Source of the DNA: Streptosporangium brasiliense | GTDB taxonomy: Bacteria; Actinomycetota; Actinomycetes; Streptosporangiales; Streptosporangiaceae | NCBI RefSeq assembly: GCF_030811595.1 | Contig: NZ_JAUSRB010000002.1 | Span: forward strand, 5,084,001-5,148,000 | DNA length: 64,000 bases | Reading direction: 5' to 3' | Shown here: one piece after another, positions 32,891-44,498 of the stretch | Numbering within the stretch: position 1 is the stretch's first letter | Layout of the letters: each line of letters begins with the position of its first letter | Translations under genes and position numbers: made by a program | Notes under the pieces: model-generated | The model's database searches: none | The model's input: only the letters and a program-made list of their open reading frames with translations | What the model was told of the DNA's origin: nothing

Positions 32891-34813
32891 TTGACGGAGA
32901 CCACATCACCCGATGATCTGATCGCGGAGTTCGACGCCGAGCGGCCCGCCCGGCGGCTGTCGGGCCGGGTGGCGGCGGCCGTCACCCTGGTCGCCCTCGG
33001 GCTCTCCCTCTACGTGCTCTACTGGGCCTTCCGCCCCGGTCCCGTGCTCCCGTACCGGATGACCTTCCTGGCGGTCGTGCTGCCGCTGGTCTTCGTCTGC
33101 TACAGGCCGGGGCGGCGGGGCGGCGACCGTCCGGGCGCCGCCGACTGGGCGCTGGCCGGGCTGTCGCTCGCGGTGTGCCTCTACCCGCTGGCCGTCTTCG
33201 ACGACTTCATCCGGCGGGCGTTCGACCCGACGGCCCTCGACGTGGCCGCCGGCGTGGTCATCTCCCTGCTGGTGCTGGAGGCGTGCCGGCGCACCGTCGG
33301 CTGGATCCTGCCCGCGGTCTGCCTGGTGTTCGTCGCTTACGCCTACTACGGCGGCTACCTGCCCTTCGACTGGGTCGTCGGGCACCGCGGCTACGACATC
33401 AGCCGGATCGTGGTCTCGTTCGTGATGGGCACCGACGGCGTGTACGGCGTGCCGCTCGACGTGGCGGCCACCTACATCATCCTGTTCACCGTCTACGGGG
33501 CGGTCCTCGACCACTCCGGCGCCGGGAAGTTCTTCGTGGACGTCTCCCTGGCCGCCTTCCGCCGCTCGCGTTCGGCGCCCGGCCGTACGGTCACCCTCGC
33601 CGGGTTCCTCCTCGGCACGGTCAGCGGATCGGGCGTCGCGACGACGGTGAGCGTGGGCAGCGTCGCCTGGCCGATCCTGCGCCGGGCCGGCTACCCCCGT
33701 GAGCAGGGCGGGGGAGTGCTGGCGGCGGCGGGCATCGGCGCGATCCTGTCGCCCCCCACGCTGGGCGCGGCGGCGTTCATCATCGCCGAATACCTGCGGG
33801 TCGGATACCTCACCGTGCTGGTCTACGCCCTGATCCCCACGGTCCTGTACTACCTGGGCATCTTCCTGGCCATCGAGATCGACGCCCGCAAGTACGGCAC
33901 GCGGTCGGTCGAGGTGGACGCGCCGAGGTTCTGGCCGCTGCTCAGGCGGTCCGGCTACCACTTCAGCTCGCTGTTCGTGATCGTCATCCTGATGGCGCTG
34001 GGCCAGTCGCCGTTCCGGGCGGTGGTCTACGCCACGCTGCTGGCCTTCGCGCTGTCCTTCCTCGACCCCGCCCACCGGCTCACCCCCCGCCGGGCGGTGC
34101 GGGCGCTGGCCGCGGGGACGACGGGGGTGCTGCCGGTCGCGGCCACCTGCGCCGCCGCCGGAATGATCGTCGCCGTCGTCACCCTCACCGGCCTGGGACT
34201 GAAGGCGAGCTCGCTGATCGTCGGGGCCTCGGGCGGGATCCTGCCCGTCACCGCGCTGCTGTGCGCGCTGGCGGTGCTGCTGCTGGGCCTCGCCGTGCCC
34301 GTGACGGCCTCGTTCGTCATCGCGGCGGTCATCATCGGGCCCGCGCTGACCGACCTGGGAGTCAGCCAGGCCGAGGCGTACATGTTCATCTTCTACTACG
34401 CGGTGCTGTCGGAGGTCAGCCCGCCCACGGCGCTGTCGGCCTTCGCGGCCTCGGCCATCACCGGCGGCAACGCCTACCGGACCATGATGGCCACCTGGAA
34501 ATACACGCTGCCGGCGTTCCTGGTGCCCTTCGCCCTGGTGCTGACCCCCGCCGGCTCCGCGCTGCTCGCCCAGGGGCCGGTGGGGGAGATCCTCGCGGCC
34601 ACGGCGGTCTCGGCGCTCGCGGTGGCGGCGCTCGCCGCCGCCACCGGCGGCCGGCTGCTCGCTCCCGCGGGGGCGGTCGAGCGGGTGCTGTGCGCCGCCG
34701 CCGCCGTCCTGCTGCTGTTCCTGTCGCCCGTCCCGGTCCTCGTCGGGGCGGGCGTCCTGGCCCTGGCCATCGCGGTGCATCTGGTTACGCGGACACGAGA
34801 GGCACGATCATGA
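32891..34813 (+). CDS. TRAP transporter fused 4TM/12TM permease
   Basis: 640 residues; fuses the small (DctQ-like) and large (DctM-like) permease parts. About 16 membrane segments; the large subunit has FLLGTVSGSGVATTVSVGSVAWPI (conserved ion/substrate-motif region) and ILSPPTLGAAAFIIAEY, and the second half repeats as SEVSPPTALSAFAASAI. TRAP systems use sodium-coupled import. The start TTG 32891 has GGAG 7 bases upstream; the frame is open to 32831. The downstream TAXI binding-protein gene overlaps by ATGA, so they form one transporter. Confidence 0.92.
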   Translation: MTETTSPDDLIAEFDAERPARRLSGRVAAAVTLVALGLSLYVLYWAFRPGPVLPYRMTFLAVVLPLVFVCYRPGRRGGDRPGAADWALAGLSLAVCLYPLAVFDDFIRRAFDPTALDVAAGVVISLLVLEACRRTVGWILPAVCLVFVAYAYYGGYLPFDWVVGHRGYDISRIVVSFVMGTDGVYGVPLDVAATYIILFTVYGAVLDHSGAGKFFVDVSLAAFRRSRSAPGRTVTLAGFLLGTVSGSGVATTVSVGSVAWPILRRAGYPREQGGGVLAAAGIGAILSPPTLGAAAFIIAEYLRVGYLTVLVYALIPTVLYYLGIFLAIEIDARKYGTRSVEVDAPRFWPLLRRSGYHFSSLFVIVILMALGQSPFRAVVYATLLAFALSFLDPAHRLTPRRAVRALAAGTTGVLPVAATCAAAGMIVAVVTLTGLGLKASSLIVGASGGILPVTALLCALAVLLLGLAVPVTASFVIAAVIIGPALTDLGVSQAEAYMFIFYYAVLSEVSPPTALSAFAASAITGGNAYRTMMATWKYTLPAFLVPFALVLTPAGSALLAQGPVGEILAATAVSALAVAALAAATGGRLLAPAGAVERVLCAAAAVLLLFLSPVPVLVGAGVLALAIAVHLVTRTREARS

Positions 34814-35768
34814 GCATCAGACACGTGGCGGTCCTGCTGGCGGCGGGGGCGCTGCTGCTCGCCGGCTGCGGCGGCGACCGATCCGCCGGACAGGGCGCGG
34901 GCCAGAGCTCCGCGGGCAAGCGGCTGTCGATCGCCACCGGCAACACCACCGGCGTCTACTACGTCCTCGGCGGCGCCCTGGCCGACCAGATCGGCAAGAA
35001 CATCCCCGGCTACCAGGCGACGGCCGAGGCGACCGGCGCGTCGGTGGAGAACATCCAGCGGGTCGTCAGGGGCGACTCCGACCTCGCCTTCACCCTGGCC
35101 GACTCCGCCGCCGACGCCGTCGCGGGCAAGGGCGCCTTCACCGCGCCCCAGCCGATCCGCGCCGTCGCCCGGCTGTATGACAACTACACCCAGGTGGTGG
35201 CCACCACCGGGTCGGGCGTGAAGTCCGTCGCCGACCTCAAGGGCAAGCGGGTCTCCACCGGGTCGCCGAACTCCGGCACCGAGGTCATCGCGCTGCGCCT
35301 GCTGAAGGCGGCCGGGCTCGACCCGGACAAGGACGTCAGCCGCCAGGCGCTGGGCCTGCCCGAGAGCGTGCAGGGCATCAAGGACGGCAACCTCGACGCC
35401 CTCGTCTGGTCCGGGGGGCTGCCCACCCCGGGCATCACCGACCTGGTGACCTCGCTGCGGGGCGGGGTCGCCTTCGTCCCGCTGGACGGGGTGCTGGCCC
35501 AGGTCCGGAGCGAGCACGGCCAGGTCTACACCGAGGGCACGATCGCCAAGGACGTCTACGCCACCCCCGCCGACGTCCCCACGATCGCGGTGCCCAACCT
35601 GCTGGTGGTGAACGAGAAGATGGATCCCGCCCTCGCGGGCGACCTCGCGAAGCTGATCTTCGACCGCAAGGCGGACCTGGCGAAGGTCCACCCCGCGGCC
35701 AGGGGCATCACCCGCGAGAACGCCCCGAAGACCGACCCGGTCCCGCTCCACGACGGCGCCCGGAAGTA

Positions 35769-35778
<10 letters not shown>
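34810..35778 (+). CDS. TRAP transporter TAXI-family solute receptor
   Basis: 322 residues. Lipoprotein signal (LLLAGCGG, Cys at about 19) followed by a periplasmic-binding fold of the TAXI family: RLSIATGNTTGVYYVLGGALADQI, GASVENIQRVVRGDSDLAFT, VSTGSPNSGTEVIALRLLKAAGLD. These receptors deliver glutamate, alpha-ketoglutarate or similar acids to the fused permease; the ligand here is unknown. Start overlaps the permease stop (ATGA). The last 10 bases overlap the convergent uvrA-like gene. Confidence 0.92.
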
Positions 35779-38021
<2,243 letters not shown>

Positions 38022-38084
38022 GAATCCGACGCTAGCCTCGGTTTAGGCCAGTTTCCGGCCGCAATTGGTGGCATCGTGGACGCC

Positions 38085-39041
38085 ATGGCAGACACCACGG
38101 CACGGGTGCTCCGGCTGCTGTCGCTGCTCCAGGCGCACCGGGAGTGGCCGGGGCCCGAGCTCGCCGAGCGGCTGGAGGTCAGCCCGCGCACGCTCCGCCG
38201 CGACATCGACCGGCTCCGGGAGCTGGGCTACCCGGTCCACGCGACGACCGGCCCGGCCGGGGGATACCGGCTGGAGGCGGGGGCCGCGATGCCGCCGCTG
38301 CTGCTCGACGACGAGGAGGCCGTGGCCATCGCGGTGGGCCTGCGCACGGCGGCCGCCGGCTCGGTGACCGGGATCGAGGAGACCTCCCTGCGGGCCCTGG
38401 CCAAGCTGGAGCAGGTCCTGCCCTCCCGGCTGCGCCGCCGGGTCAACACCCTGCAGACCCAGACCGTCACGGTGCGCGGCCGATGGCCGACCGTGGACCC
38501 GGACACCCTGGCGCTGCTGGCGCAGGCGAGCCGGGACCACGAGCGGCTGCGCTTCGGCTACCGCCGCCGCGACGGCACGCGGAGCGCCCGCCTGGTCGAG
38601 CCGTACCGGCTGGCCTCCACCGGGCGGCGCTGGTATCTCGTCGGATGGGACGTCGAGCGGGAGGACTGGCGGACCTTCCGGGTGGACCGGCTCGCCGCGC
38701 CGCTGGCCACCGGCGTCCGGTCCGGCCCGCGCGAGCCGCCGCCCGGCTACGTCGAGGAGTCCGTGGTCGCCCCCATCAGCCGGTATCGGGCGGTGGTCAC
38801 CGTGCACGCGCCCCTGGCCGTGGTCGCCGAGCGCTTCTCCGGGCCCGGCTGGGTCCTGGAGGACCTGGACGGGCGGAGCTGCCTGCTGCGCACCGGCGGT
38901 GACTCGCTGGAGTGGCTGGCCTTCTCCGTCGGGCTGCTCGGCCTGGACTTCACCGTCCACGAGCCGCCCGAGCTGGTCGACCACATCCGGCTGCTCGTCA
39001 CCCGGCTTCAGGCGTCGACGGAGCCGCCGCTGCGCCAGTAG
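38085..39041 (+). CDS. YafY-type HTH/WYL regulator
   Basis: 318 residues. N-terminal HTH_11 (LLSLLQAHREWPGPELAERLEVSPRTLRRDIDRLRELGYPV), then a WYL domain around 165-215 (RRWYLVGWDVEREDWRTFRVDRL, with the WYL triad as WYL in RRWYLV) and a WCX C-terminal extension. WYL regulators sense nucleic-acid or nucleotide ligands and several respond to DNA damage. Divergent from the UvrA paralogue with 63 bases between starts, a sensible partner. ATG 38085 chosen; upstream codons lie in the uvrA promoter. It overlaps the convergent DUF2087 gene by 34 bases. Confidence 0.9.
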   Translation: MADTTARVLRLLSLLQAHREWPGPELAERLEVSPRTLRRDIDRLRELGYPVHATTGPAGGYRLEAGAAMPPLLLDDEEAVAIAVGLRTAAAGSVTGIEETSLRALAKLEQVLPSRLRRRVNTLQTQTVTVRGRWPTVDPDTLALLAQASRDHERLRFGYRRRDGTRSARLVEPYRLASTGRRWYLVGWDVEREDWRTFRVDRLAAPLATGVRSGPREPPPGYVEESVVAPISRYRAVVTVHAPLAVVAERFSGPGWVLEDLDGRSCLLRTGGDSLEWLAFSVGLLGLDFTVHEPPELVDHIRLLVTRLQASTEPPLRQ

Positions 39042-39523
39042 ACGTTGTTCTCCCGGCTCAGCAGCCCGTCGTCGACCAGATAACGGCGGAGCGCCGCGTA
39101 GTCGTCGTGGAAGGCGCGCAGCGCGGTGTCGACCTCCTTCTCCGGATAGCGGATCCCGGGCTCGAAGACCTGGGCGATGTAGTTCAGCACGACCAGCTGC
39201 TTGTCGCGCTTGGTGGGGATCGCCCGCAGCCGCCCCTCGACGAGGAAGGACTGCAGCACCTTCTCCTCCGGCGAGACCGGGACGGCGGGCCGGGCCGTGG
39301 CGTGCAGCAGCTCGCGGAAGCGCTCCCGCCGCGCCTGCCACCGGCCGTCGTCGTCCCGTACGGCCAGCCCGCCGCGCTCCAGCCGGTCCAGTGCCCGCCG
39401 TGTCGCGTCCCGCTCAAGCCCGGCCCCCTCGGGCGTACCGCTCAGCACCAGCGCCGCCAGCACCCGTAACGTGTCCTCCTGATAGAGCAGGCCGAGCACC
39501 TGCCGCATCGCGTCGTCGTTCAT
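39008..39523 (-). CDS. DUF2087 domain protein
   Basis: 171 residues. N-terminal winged-helix-like segment (LRVLAALVLSGTPEGAGLERD ... RALDRLERGGLAV) and C-terminal DUF2087 (LVEGRLRAIPTKRDKQLVVLNYIAQVFEPG, RYPEKEVDTALRAFHDDYAALRRYLVDDGLLSR). DUF2087 is found on HTH proteins and suggests a transcription regulator, but the target is unknown. Convergent with the WYL gene, overlapping its 3' end. Confidence 0.85.
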   Translation of the reverse strand: MNDDAMRQVLGLLYQEDTLRVLAALVLSGTPEGAGLERDATRRALDRLERGGLAVRDDDGRWQARRERFRELLHATARPAVPVSPEEKVLQSFLVEGRLRAIPTKRDKQLVVLNYIAQVFEPGIRYPEKEVDTALRAFHDDYAALRRYLVDDGLLSRENNVYWRSGGSVDA

Positions 39524-39637
39524 GCCCTCTATTTTGTCGGGCCTGTCCGGTGCTTCTCGCACCGCGGACGCCCAGGGCGCGGGGCCCGGCCGCCTCTTCC
39601 TGCGACAGGACCGGCCGGTCCCGACTTTCCTGGCATC

Positions 39638-40327
39638 ATGGGGCGCATGCTCAGAAAGATCATTTTTGCCGCGACGCTCGTCGCCGGCACGGCCCTCGCC
39701 GGGATGCCCCCCGCCTCGGCCGCCGCCCCCGCGGTCCCCAAGGGCTTCCTGCTGCACGACAGGGAGGTGGCCGCCGACCAGGCCAAGAAGGACGAGCCGG
39801 CCGACGCCGAGAACGTCTGGTGGGCCAGCGCCAAGGCCGGGGAGCGGTTCGCCGCCGACCCCTGCGCCCACAGCGCGGTGGCCGCCGCCCAGCGGAAGGA
39901 CCCCAAGGTCGGCCAGGCCGGCCGGACGGCGGCCCGGACGGCCTACTTCGAGGTCGAGGGCGAGATCGAGACCATCGAGCAGGTGATCCTCTACAGCTCG
40001 GAGCGGGCCGCGCGGTCGGCCCTGCAGCAGTTCCGGGCGGGCGTGCAGAAGTGCAGGCAGTCGGAGGGCTGGAAGAACGGCTCCTTCAACCGGAGCCTGG
40101 CCAGGGTCTCCCTCGGGGACGAGGCGTGGAAGAGCAGCGCCCGGGCCTACGAGGACGGCCGGCCCGTCACCGGGGACGACGTCGTGATCGCGCGCCGGGC
40201 CAACGCGGTCACCGTCTACCTCGCCTCCGCCTCCGCCAAGCCGGCCGCCAGGAGCCACACCCAGCAGCTCGCGCACACCAGGCAGATGCTCGCCAAGATC
40301 TGCCAGATCGCCGCCTGCGCCTCGTAG
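39638..40327 (+). CDS. Secreted PknH-like sensor-domain protein
   Basis: 229 residues. A signal peptide (ASA cleavage about residue 29) precedes a domain with FAADPCAHSAVAAAQ, TAYFEVEGEIETIEQVILYSSERAARSALQQF and QKCRQSEGW, which resembles the extracellular PknH_C sensor domain; Cys in these blocks may pair with the C-terminal CQIAAC. There is no kinase domain, so it is a stand-alone secreted or surface sensor-like protein. An internal ATG at 39647 is equally possible as start. Confidence 0.75.
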   Translation: MGRMLRKIIFAATLVAGTALAGMPPASAAAPAVPKGFLLHDREVAADQAKKDEPADAENVWWASAKAGERFAADPCAHSAVAAAQRKDPKVGQAGRTAARTAYFEVEGEIETIEQVILYSSERAARSALQQFRAGVQKCRQSEGWKNGSFNRSLARVSLGDEAWKSSARAYEDGRPVTGDDVVIARRANAVTVYLASASAKPAARSHTQQLAHTRQMLAKICQIAACAS

Positions 40328-40392
40328 CGGCAGGGGGGGCGGGGCCGGCCCGGACCGCGGATGATCGCGCGTCCGGGCCGGCCCCGGCGGGG

Positions 40393-42885
40393 TCAGAGGC
40401 GGTTCAGGCCGACGACGTGGAGCACGGCGCGGCCCTCCTCGTCGGAGGCGGCCAGATCCACCTGGGCGTCGATGCCCCAGTCGCCGTCGCCCGCCGGGTC
40501 GGCGATGACCTGGCGGACCTTCCAGAACTCCTTCTCCTCCTCGATGCGGAGCAGTCCCGGCCCGCGGGCGTCGGGGCCGGTGCCGATCTCCTCGTGGTCG
40601 TCGTAGTAGGCGTCGAGGGCGGCGCCCCAGTCCACGTCCGGTGCCAGCTCGGCCAGCTCCTCCTCCTTCTCCAGGGAGGAGAGCTCGACCAGGCGGAACA
40701 TCGCGTTGCGGACCAGCACCCGGAAGGCGCGGCTGTTGGCGGTGACCGGCTTGGTCTTCTCCTCCAGGGAGGGCGTCTCCAGCTCGCCGGTCGGGTTCTG
40801 CAGCTGCTCCCACTCGTCCAGGAGGCTGGAGTCGACCTGTCGGACCAGCTCGCCGAGCCACTCGATGAGGTCGATGAGGTCTTCGGTCTTGAGGTGCTCG
40901 GGGATGGTCCGCGACAGGGTGCGGTAGGCGTCGGCGAGGTAGCGCAGGACGGTGCCCTCGGACCGGGCCAGCTCGTAGAACTGGACGTAGTCGGCGAAGG
41001 TCATCGCCCGTTCGTACATGTCCCGGACGACGGTCTTGGGACTGACGGTGTAGTCGCCGACCCAGGGGTGACCCCGGCGGTAGGTCTCGTAGGCGCCCAG
41101 CAGCAGGTCGGCCAGCGGCATCGGGTAGGTGATCTCGTTGAGGAGCTCCATCCGCTCCTCGTATTCGATGCCGTCGGCCTTCATCTGCGCCACGGCTTCG
41201 CCGCGTGCCTTGTTGAGCTGCGCGGACAGGATCTGGCGGGGGTCGTCGAGGATGGACTCGATGATCGAGACCATGTCGAGAGCGTAGGTCGGCGACTCCA
41301 TGTCCAGCAGTTCGAGGGTGGCCAGCGCGAAGGTGGACAGCGCCTGGTTGAGCGCGAAGTCCTCCTGGAGGTCGACGGTCAGGCGGGCCATCCGGCCCTG
41401 CTCGTCGGGCTCGGTGAGCTTCTCCACCACGCCGCCGGCCAGCAGCGAGCGGTAGATCGCGATGGCCTGGCTGATGTGCCGCCGCTGCCACTTGCGGTCC
41501 TCGTGGTTGTCGGTGAGCAGGTGCTTCATCGCCGCGTAGCAGTCGCCGGGGCGGTTGATCACCGCGAGCAGCATCGCGTTGCTGACCTTGAACCGGGAGT
41601 TGAGCGGCTCGGGCTCGGCGCCCTGCAGCTTCTCGAAGGTCTCCTCGCTCCAGCCGACGAAGCCCTCCGGCGGCTTCTTGCGGGCGTAACCGCGCCGCCG
41701 CTTGGGGTCGTCGCCGATCTTGGCCAGCGCCTTCTCGTTCTCGACGACGTGGTCGGGGGCCTGGCAGACGACGTAGCCGATGGTGTCGAAGCCCGCCCGC
41801 CCGGCCCGTCCGGCGATCTGGTGGAACTCGCGGGCGCGCAGCCGCCGGACCTTGCTGCCGTCGTATTTCGACAGCGCGGTGAACAGCACGGTCCTGATCG
41901 GCACGTTGACGCCGACGCCGAGCGTGTCGGTGCCGCAGATGACCTTCAGCAGGCCGGCCTGGGCCAGCCGCTCCACCAGGCGGCGGTATTTCGGGAGCAT
42001 CCCGGCGTGGTGCACGCCGATGCCGTGCCGTACGAGGCGGGACAGCGCCCGGCCGAACCTGGTGGTGAACCGGAAGTTGCCGATGAGGGAGGCGATGGCC
42101 TCCTTCTCGGCCTTGGTGGACATGTTGATGCTCATCAGCGCCTGGGCCCGCTCCATGGCCGCGGCCTGGGTGAAGTGGACGACGTAGACGGGCGCCTGGT
42201 TGGTGGTGAGCATCTCCTCCAGGGTCTCGTGGAGGGGGGTGAGGCGGTAGGAGTAGACCAGCGGGACGGGGCGTTCGGCGTTCTTGACCACGGCGGTCGG
42301 CCTGCCGGTGCGCCGGGTCAGGTCCTCCTCGAACCGGCTCACGTCGCCCAACGTCGCCGACATCAGGATGAACTGCACGTTCGGCAGCTCCAGCAGCGGC
42401 ACCTGCCAGGCCCATCCCCGGTCGGGCTCGGCGTAGAAGTGGAACTCGTCCATCACGACCTGGCCGATGTCGGCCTGGGCGCCGTCGCGCAGCGCGACGT
42501 TGGCGAGGATCTCGGCGGTGCAGCAGATGATCGGCGCGCCGGGGTTCACGCTGGCGTCACCGGTCATCATGCCGACGTTCTCGGTGCCGAACAGCGCGCA
42601 CAGGTCGAAGAACTTCTCCGACACCAGCGCCTTGATCGGCGCGGTGTAGAAGGTGCGCACGTCCCGGGTCAGCGCGGTGAAGTGGGCTCCGGCCGCGACC
42701 AGGCTCTTGCCCGACCCGGTGGGGGTGGCCAGGATCAGGTTGTTCCCGGAGACGACCTCGATCAGCGCCTCCTCCTGGGCAGGATAGAGAGTGAGCCCTC
42801 GCTCGGAGTTCCACTCGACGAACGCGTCGAAGATGGCATCTGGATCGGCGTCGATCTCTTCTGGCAGGCGATCTACAAGGCTCAC
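40393..42885 (-). CDS. DEAD/DEAH helicase with DUF3516 (Ski2-like)
   Basis: 830 residues. Superfamily 2 helicase core: Walker A ATPTGSGKS (53-61), DEFH box in VMDEFHFYAEPDRGW, SAT in LMSATLGD, TDTLGVGVNVPIRTV, and HQIAGRAGRAGFD. The C-terminal half is the DUF3516 domain. Related to archaeal and eukaryal Ski2/Mtr4 helicases, and a conserved actinobacterial protein likely working on RNA turnover or structured RNA. The 97-bp upstream gap holds its promoter; the nearest upstream gene is on the same strand but separate. Confidence 0.92.
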   Translation of the reverse strand: MSLVDRLPEEIDADPDAIFDAFVEWNSERGLTLYPAQEEALIEVVSGNNLILATPTGSGKSLVAAGAHFTALTRDVRTFYTAPIKALVSEKFFDLCALFGTENVGMMTGDASVNPGAPIICCTAEILANVALRDGAQADIGQVVMDEFHFYAEPDRGWAWQVPLLELPNVQFILMSATLGDVSRFEEDLTRRTGRPTAVVKNAERPVPLVYSYRLTPLHETLEEMLTTNQAPVYVVHFTQAAAMERAQALMSINMSTKAEKEAIASLIGNFRFTTRFGRALSRLVRHGIGVHHAGMLPKYRRLVERLAQAGLLKVICGTDTLGVGVNVPIRTVLFTALSKYDGSKVRRLRAREFHQIAGRAGRAGFDTIGYVVCQAPDHVVENEKALAKIGDDPKRRRGYARKKPPEGFVGWSEETFEKLQGAEPEPLNSRFKVSNAMLLAVINRPGDCYAAMKHLLTDNHEDRKWQRRHISQAIAIYRSLLAGGVVEKLTEPDEQGRMARLTVDLQEDFALNQALSTFALATLELLDMESPTYALDMVSIIESILDDPRQILSAQLNKARGEAVAQMKADGIEYEERMELLNEITYPMPLADLLLGAYETYRRGHPWVGDYTVSPKTVVRDMYERAMTFADYVQFYELARSEGTVLRYLADAYRTLSRTIPEHLKTEDLIDLIEWLGELVRQVDSSLLDEWEQLQNPTGELETPSLEEKTKPVTANSRAFRVLVRNAMFRLVELSSLEKEEELAELAPDVDWGAALDAYYDDHEEIGTGPDARGPGLLRIEEEKEFWKVRQVIADPAGDGDWGIDAQVDLAASDEEGRAVLHVVGLNRL

Positions 42886-42982
42886 GGTTCAATACTGCCG
42901 AAGAACTGGTGGTGGTCGGACCGGCTCGGGCGACAGATGTGATCGCATCGTGCCCAGGACAGATTACCTGGCGCGAATATAT

Positions 42983-44314
42983 CTACCTAAACCCCATCAA
43001 ACCATGATCAAGGGGACTGGGGGACGGCTGCGCCGCCGGCCGGGACCGGGCGGGCGACCAGGTGAGCGCCAGCCCCGCCAGGAGCATCCCCGCGCCGAGC
43101 ACCGGCGCCCGCCCCGGGACGAAACCGATCGCCGTGAGGACGAGCAGGCCCGACCCGGCCAGCGCCAGGGCCACCACGATCCGGGCCATGCCTCCGGCGT
43201 ACGGCGCGGCCCGCGGCGGCGTCTCGAACCGGGTGAAGCAGCGCATCAGCGGGAACATGGCCAGCACGAGCATCAGCAGCCAGTGCGGCCAGCCCGACAG
43301 CCATGCCTGGCTGCCCGGCTCCGGGGTGGAGATGCCCAGCCCCACCACGACCACCGAGGTGACGGCCGCCAGGGCGCTCATGTGCCACAGGTAGACGGTC
43401 ATCATCCGGGGGGCGGCCCAGGCCAGCAGCCGCGACACCCCCGGCCACCCCACGAGGGCGACGATCCACCGGCGCAGCGCCAGCGCCAGCCCGATCTGGC
43501 CGATCGCCACCGCCAGCAGCGCGATCGTGGGCGGGGCCATGTTGGAGACGGCCGCGCCCGGCATCCCGATCATGCTGCCCGGGTAGGGGCCGGCCGCCAC
43601 CAGCGCCGCGGCCAGGCCGTACCCGACCAGGGCCATGGCCCAGGGGCGGCCCAGCCGGCCGTCGGCGTACAGGAAGCCGAGCTGGTGCACCGCAAGCCAG
43701 ACCAGCGCGATGTTGAGGAAGCCGACGACCTCCAGGCCGCTGGTGAAGCGGGCGACGTCCACCACGACGGCCCCCGCCGTCAGCACCGCGGGCACCCGCC
43801 AGCCGTAGCGCATGTTGAGCCGGAGCATCGGCGGGGTCACCACCACCGCGGCCAGGTAGACGGCCAGGAACCACAGCAGCTGCCCGGCCAGGCGCGAGGC
43901 GGTGACCACCGGCTGCTCGGGCACGCCGAGGGCCGTCAGCAGGTGGGGCAGGGGCACCCACACCGCCGCCAGCGGCAGCACCGGCCAGACCAGGCGGCGC
44001 AGCCGCGCCGCCAGCCAGGCGGGAGCCGCGCCGCCGCGCCGTACCGACCCCCGCCAGCTGATCGCGTTGGCCGCGCCGCCCGCGAAGAAGACCAGCGGCA
44101 TCACCTGGCTGATCCAGGTGATCACCCACGCGCCGCCGGTCGCCAGCGCGTTGCCGGTGGAGATCCGCCCGCCGGCGAAGGACAGCACCGGCATGCTCCA
44201 GTGCTGCAGCACCACCAGGGCCATGCCGAACAGGCGCAGCGCGTCGATGAACACGTCACGGCCCGGTGGCGCGGGCGTCGCGGGGGCTGCCGGGCGGGAC
44301 AGGACGGCGGTCAT
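42983..44314 (-). CDS. Membrane acyltransferase (acyltransferase-3/OpgC-like)
   Basis: 443 residues with 10-12 membrane segments. The first segment has IDALRLFGMALVVLQHWSM, matching the acyltransferase-3 start with the essential His, followed by FFAGGAANAISWRGSV. The middle contains MTVYLWHMSA, and the C-terminal part runs to more helices. Such proteins O-acylate glycans or lipids at the cell surface; the substrate is unknown. Divergent from a two-component system, whose regulator may control it through the inverted repeat in the gap. Confidence 0.85.
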   Translation of the reverse strand: MTAVLSRPAAPATPAPPGRDVFIDALRLFGMALVVLQHWSMPVLSFAGGRISTGNALATGGAWVITWISQVMPLVFFAGGAANAISWRGSVRRGGAAPAWLAARLRRLVWPVLPLAAVWVPLPHLLTALGVPEQPVVTASRLAGQLLWFLAVYLAAVVVTPPMLRLNMRYGWRVPAVLTAGAVVVDVARFTSGLEVVGFLNIALVWLAVHQLGFLYADGRLGRPWAMALVGYGLAAALVAAGPYPGSMIGMPGAAVSNMAPPTIALLAVAIGQIGLALALRRWIVALVGWPGVSRLLAWAAPRMMTVYLWHMSALAAVTSVVVVGLGISTPEPGSQAWLSGWPHWLLMLVLAMFPLMRCFTRFETPPRAAPYAGGMARIVVALALAGSGLLVLTAIGFVPGRAPVLGAGMLLAGLALTWSPARSRPAAQPSPSPLDHGLMGFR

Positions 44315-44417
44315 GGGGGTCTCGATTCGTCGGGGAGCGGTGTTCCGACCCTCCCGCACGCGCCCCGGCCGGCGCAGTCACGCCCGCGGCCCTCTTCCGG
44401 TCAAGGCCGCACCCTTA

Positions 44418-44445
44418 CCGGGGGTAGGGCCAGCCCTACCCCCGG
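44418..44445. promoter_or_regulatory. 28-bp near-perfect dyad, candidate response-regulator site
   Basis: CCGGGGGTAGGGC and GCCCTACCCCCGG, 13-bp arms with a CA centre, in the 184-bp gap between the divergent acyltransferase and sensor-kinase genes, 53 bases before the kinase ATG. It is the longest perfect dyad in any promoter gap here and a likely autoregulatory NarL-type site. Confidence 0.65.
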
Positions 44446-44498
44446 AAGGCGGCACGCAGGGTCGAGAACCGGTCCCGTGAGCTCATAGCGTTGGCGGC

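Noticed and set aside
39008-42415. 1135-residue minus ORF covering the helicase and DUF2087 gene
   Set aside because: Only its last 171 residues are real (DUF2087); the rest is an out-of-frame shadow of the DUF3516 helicase.
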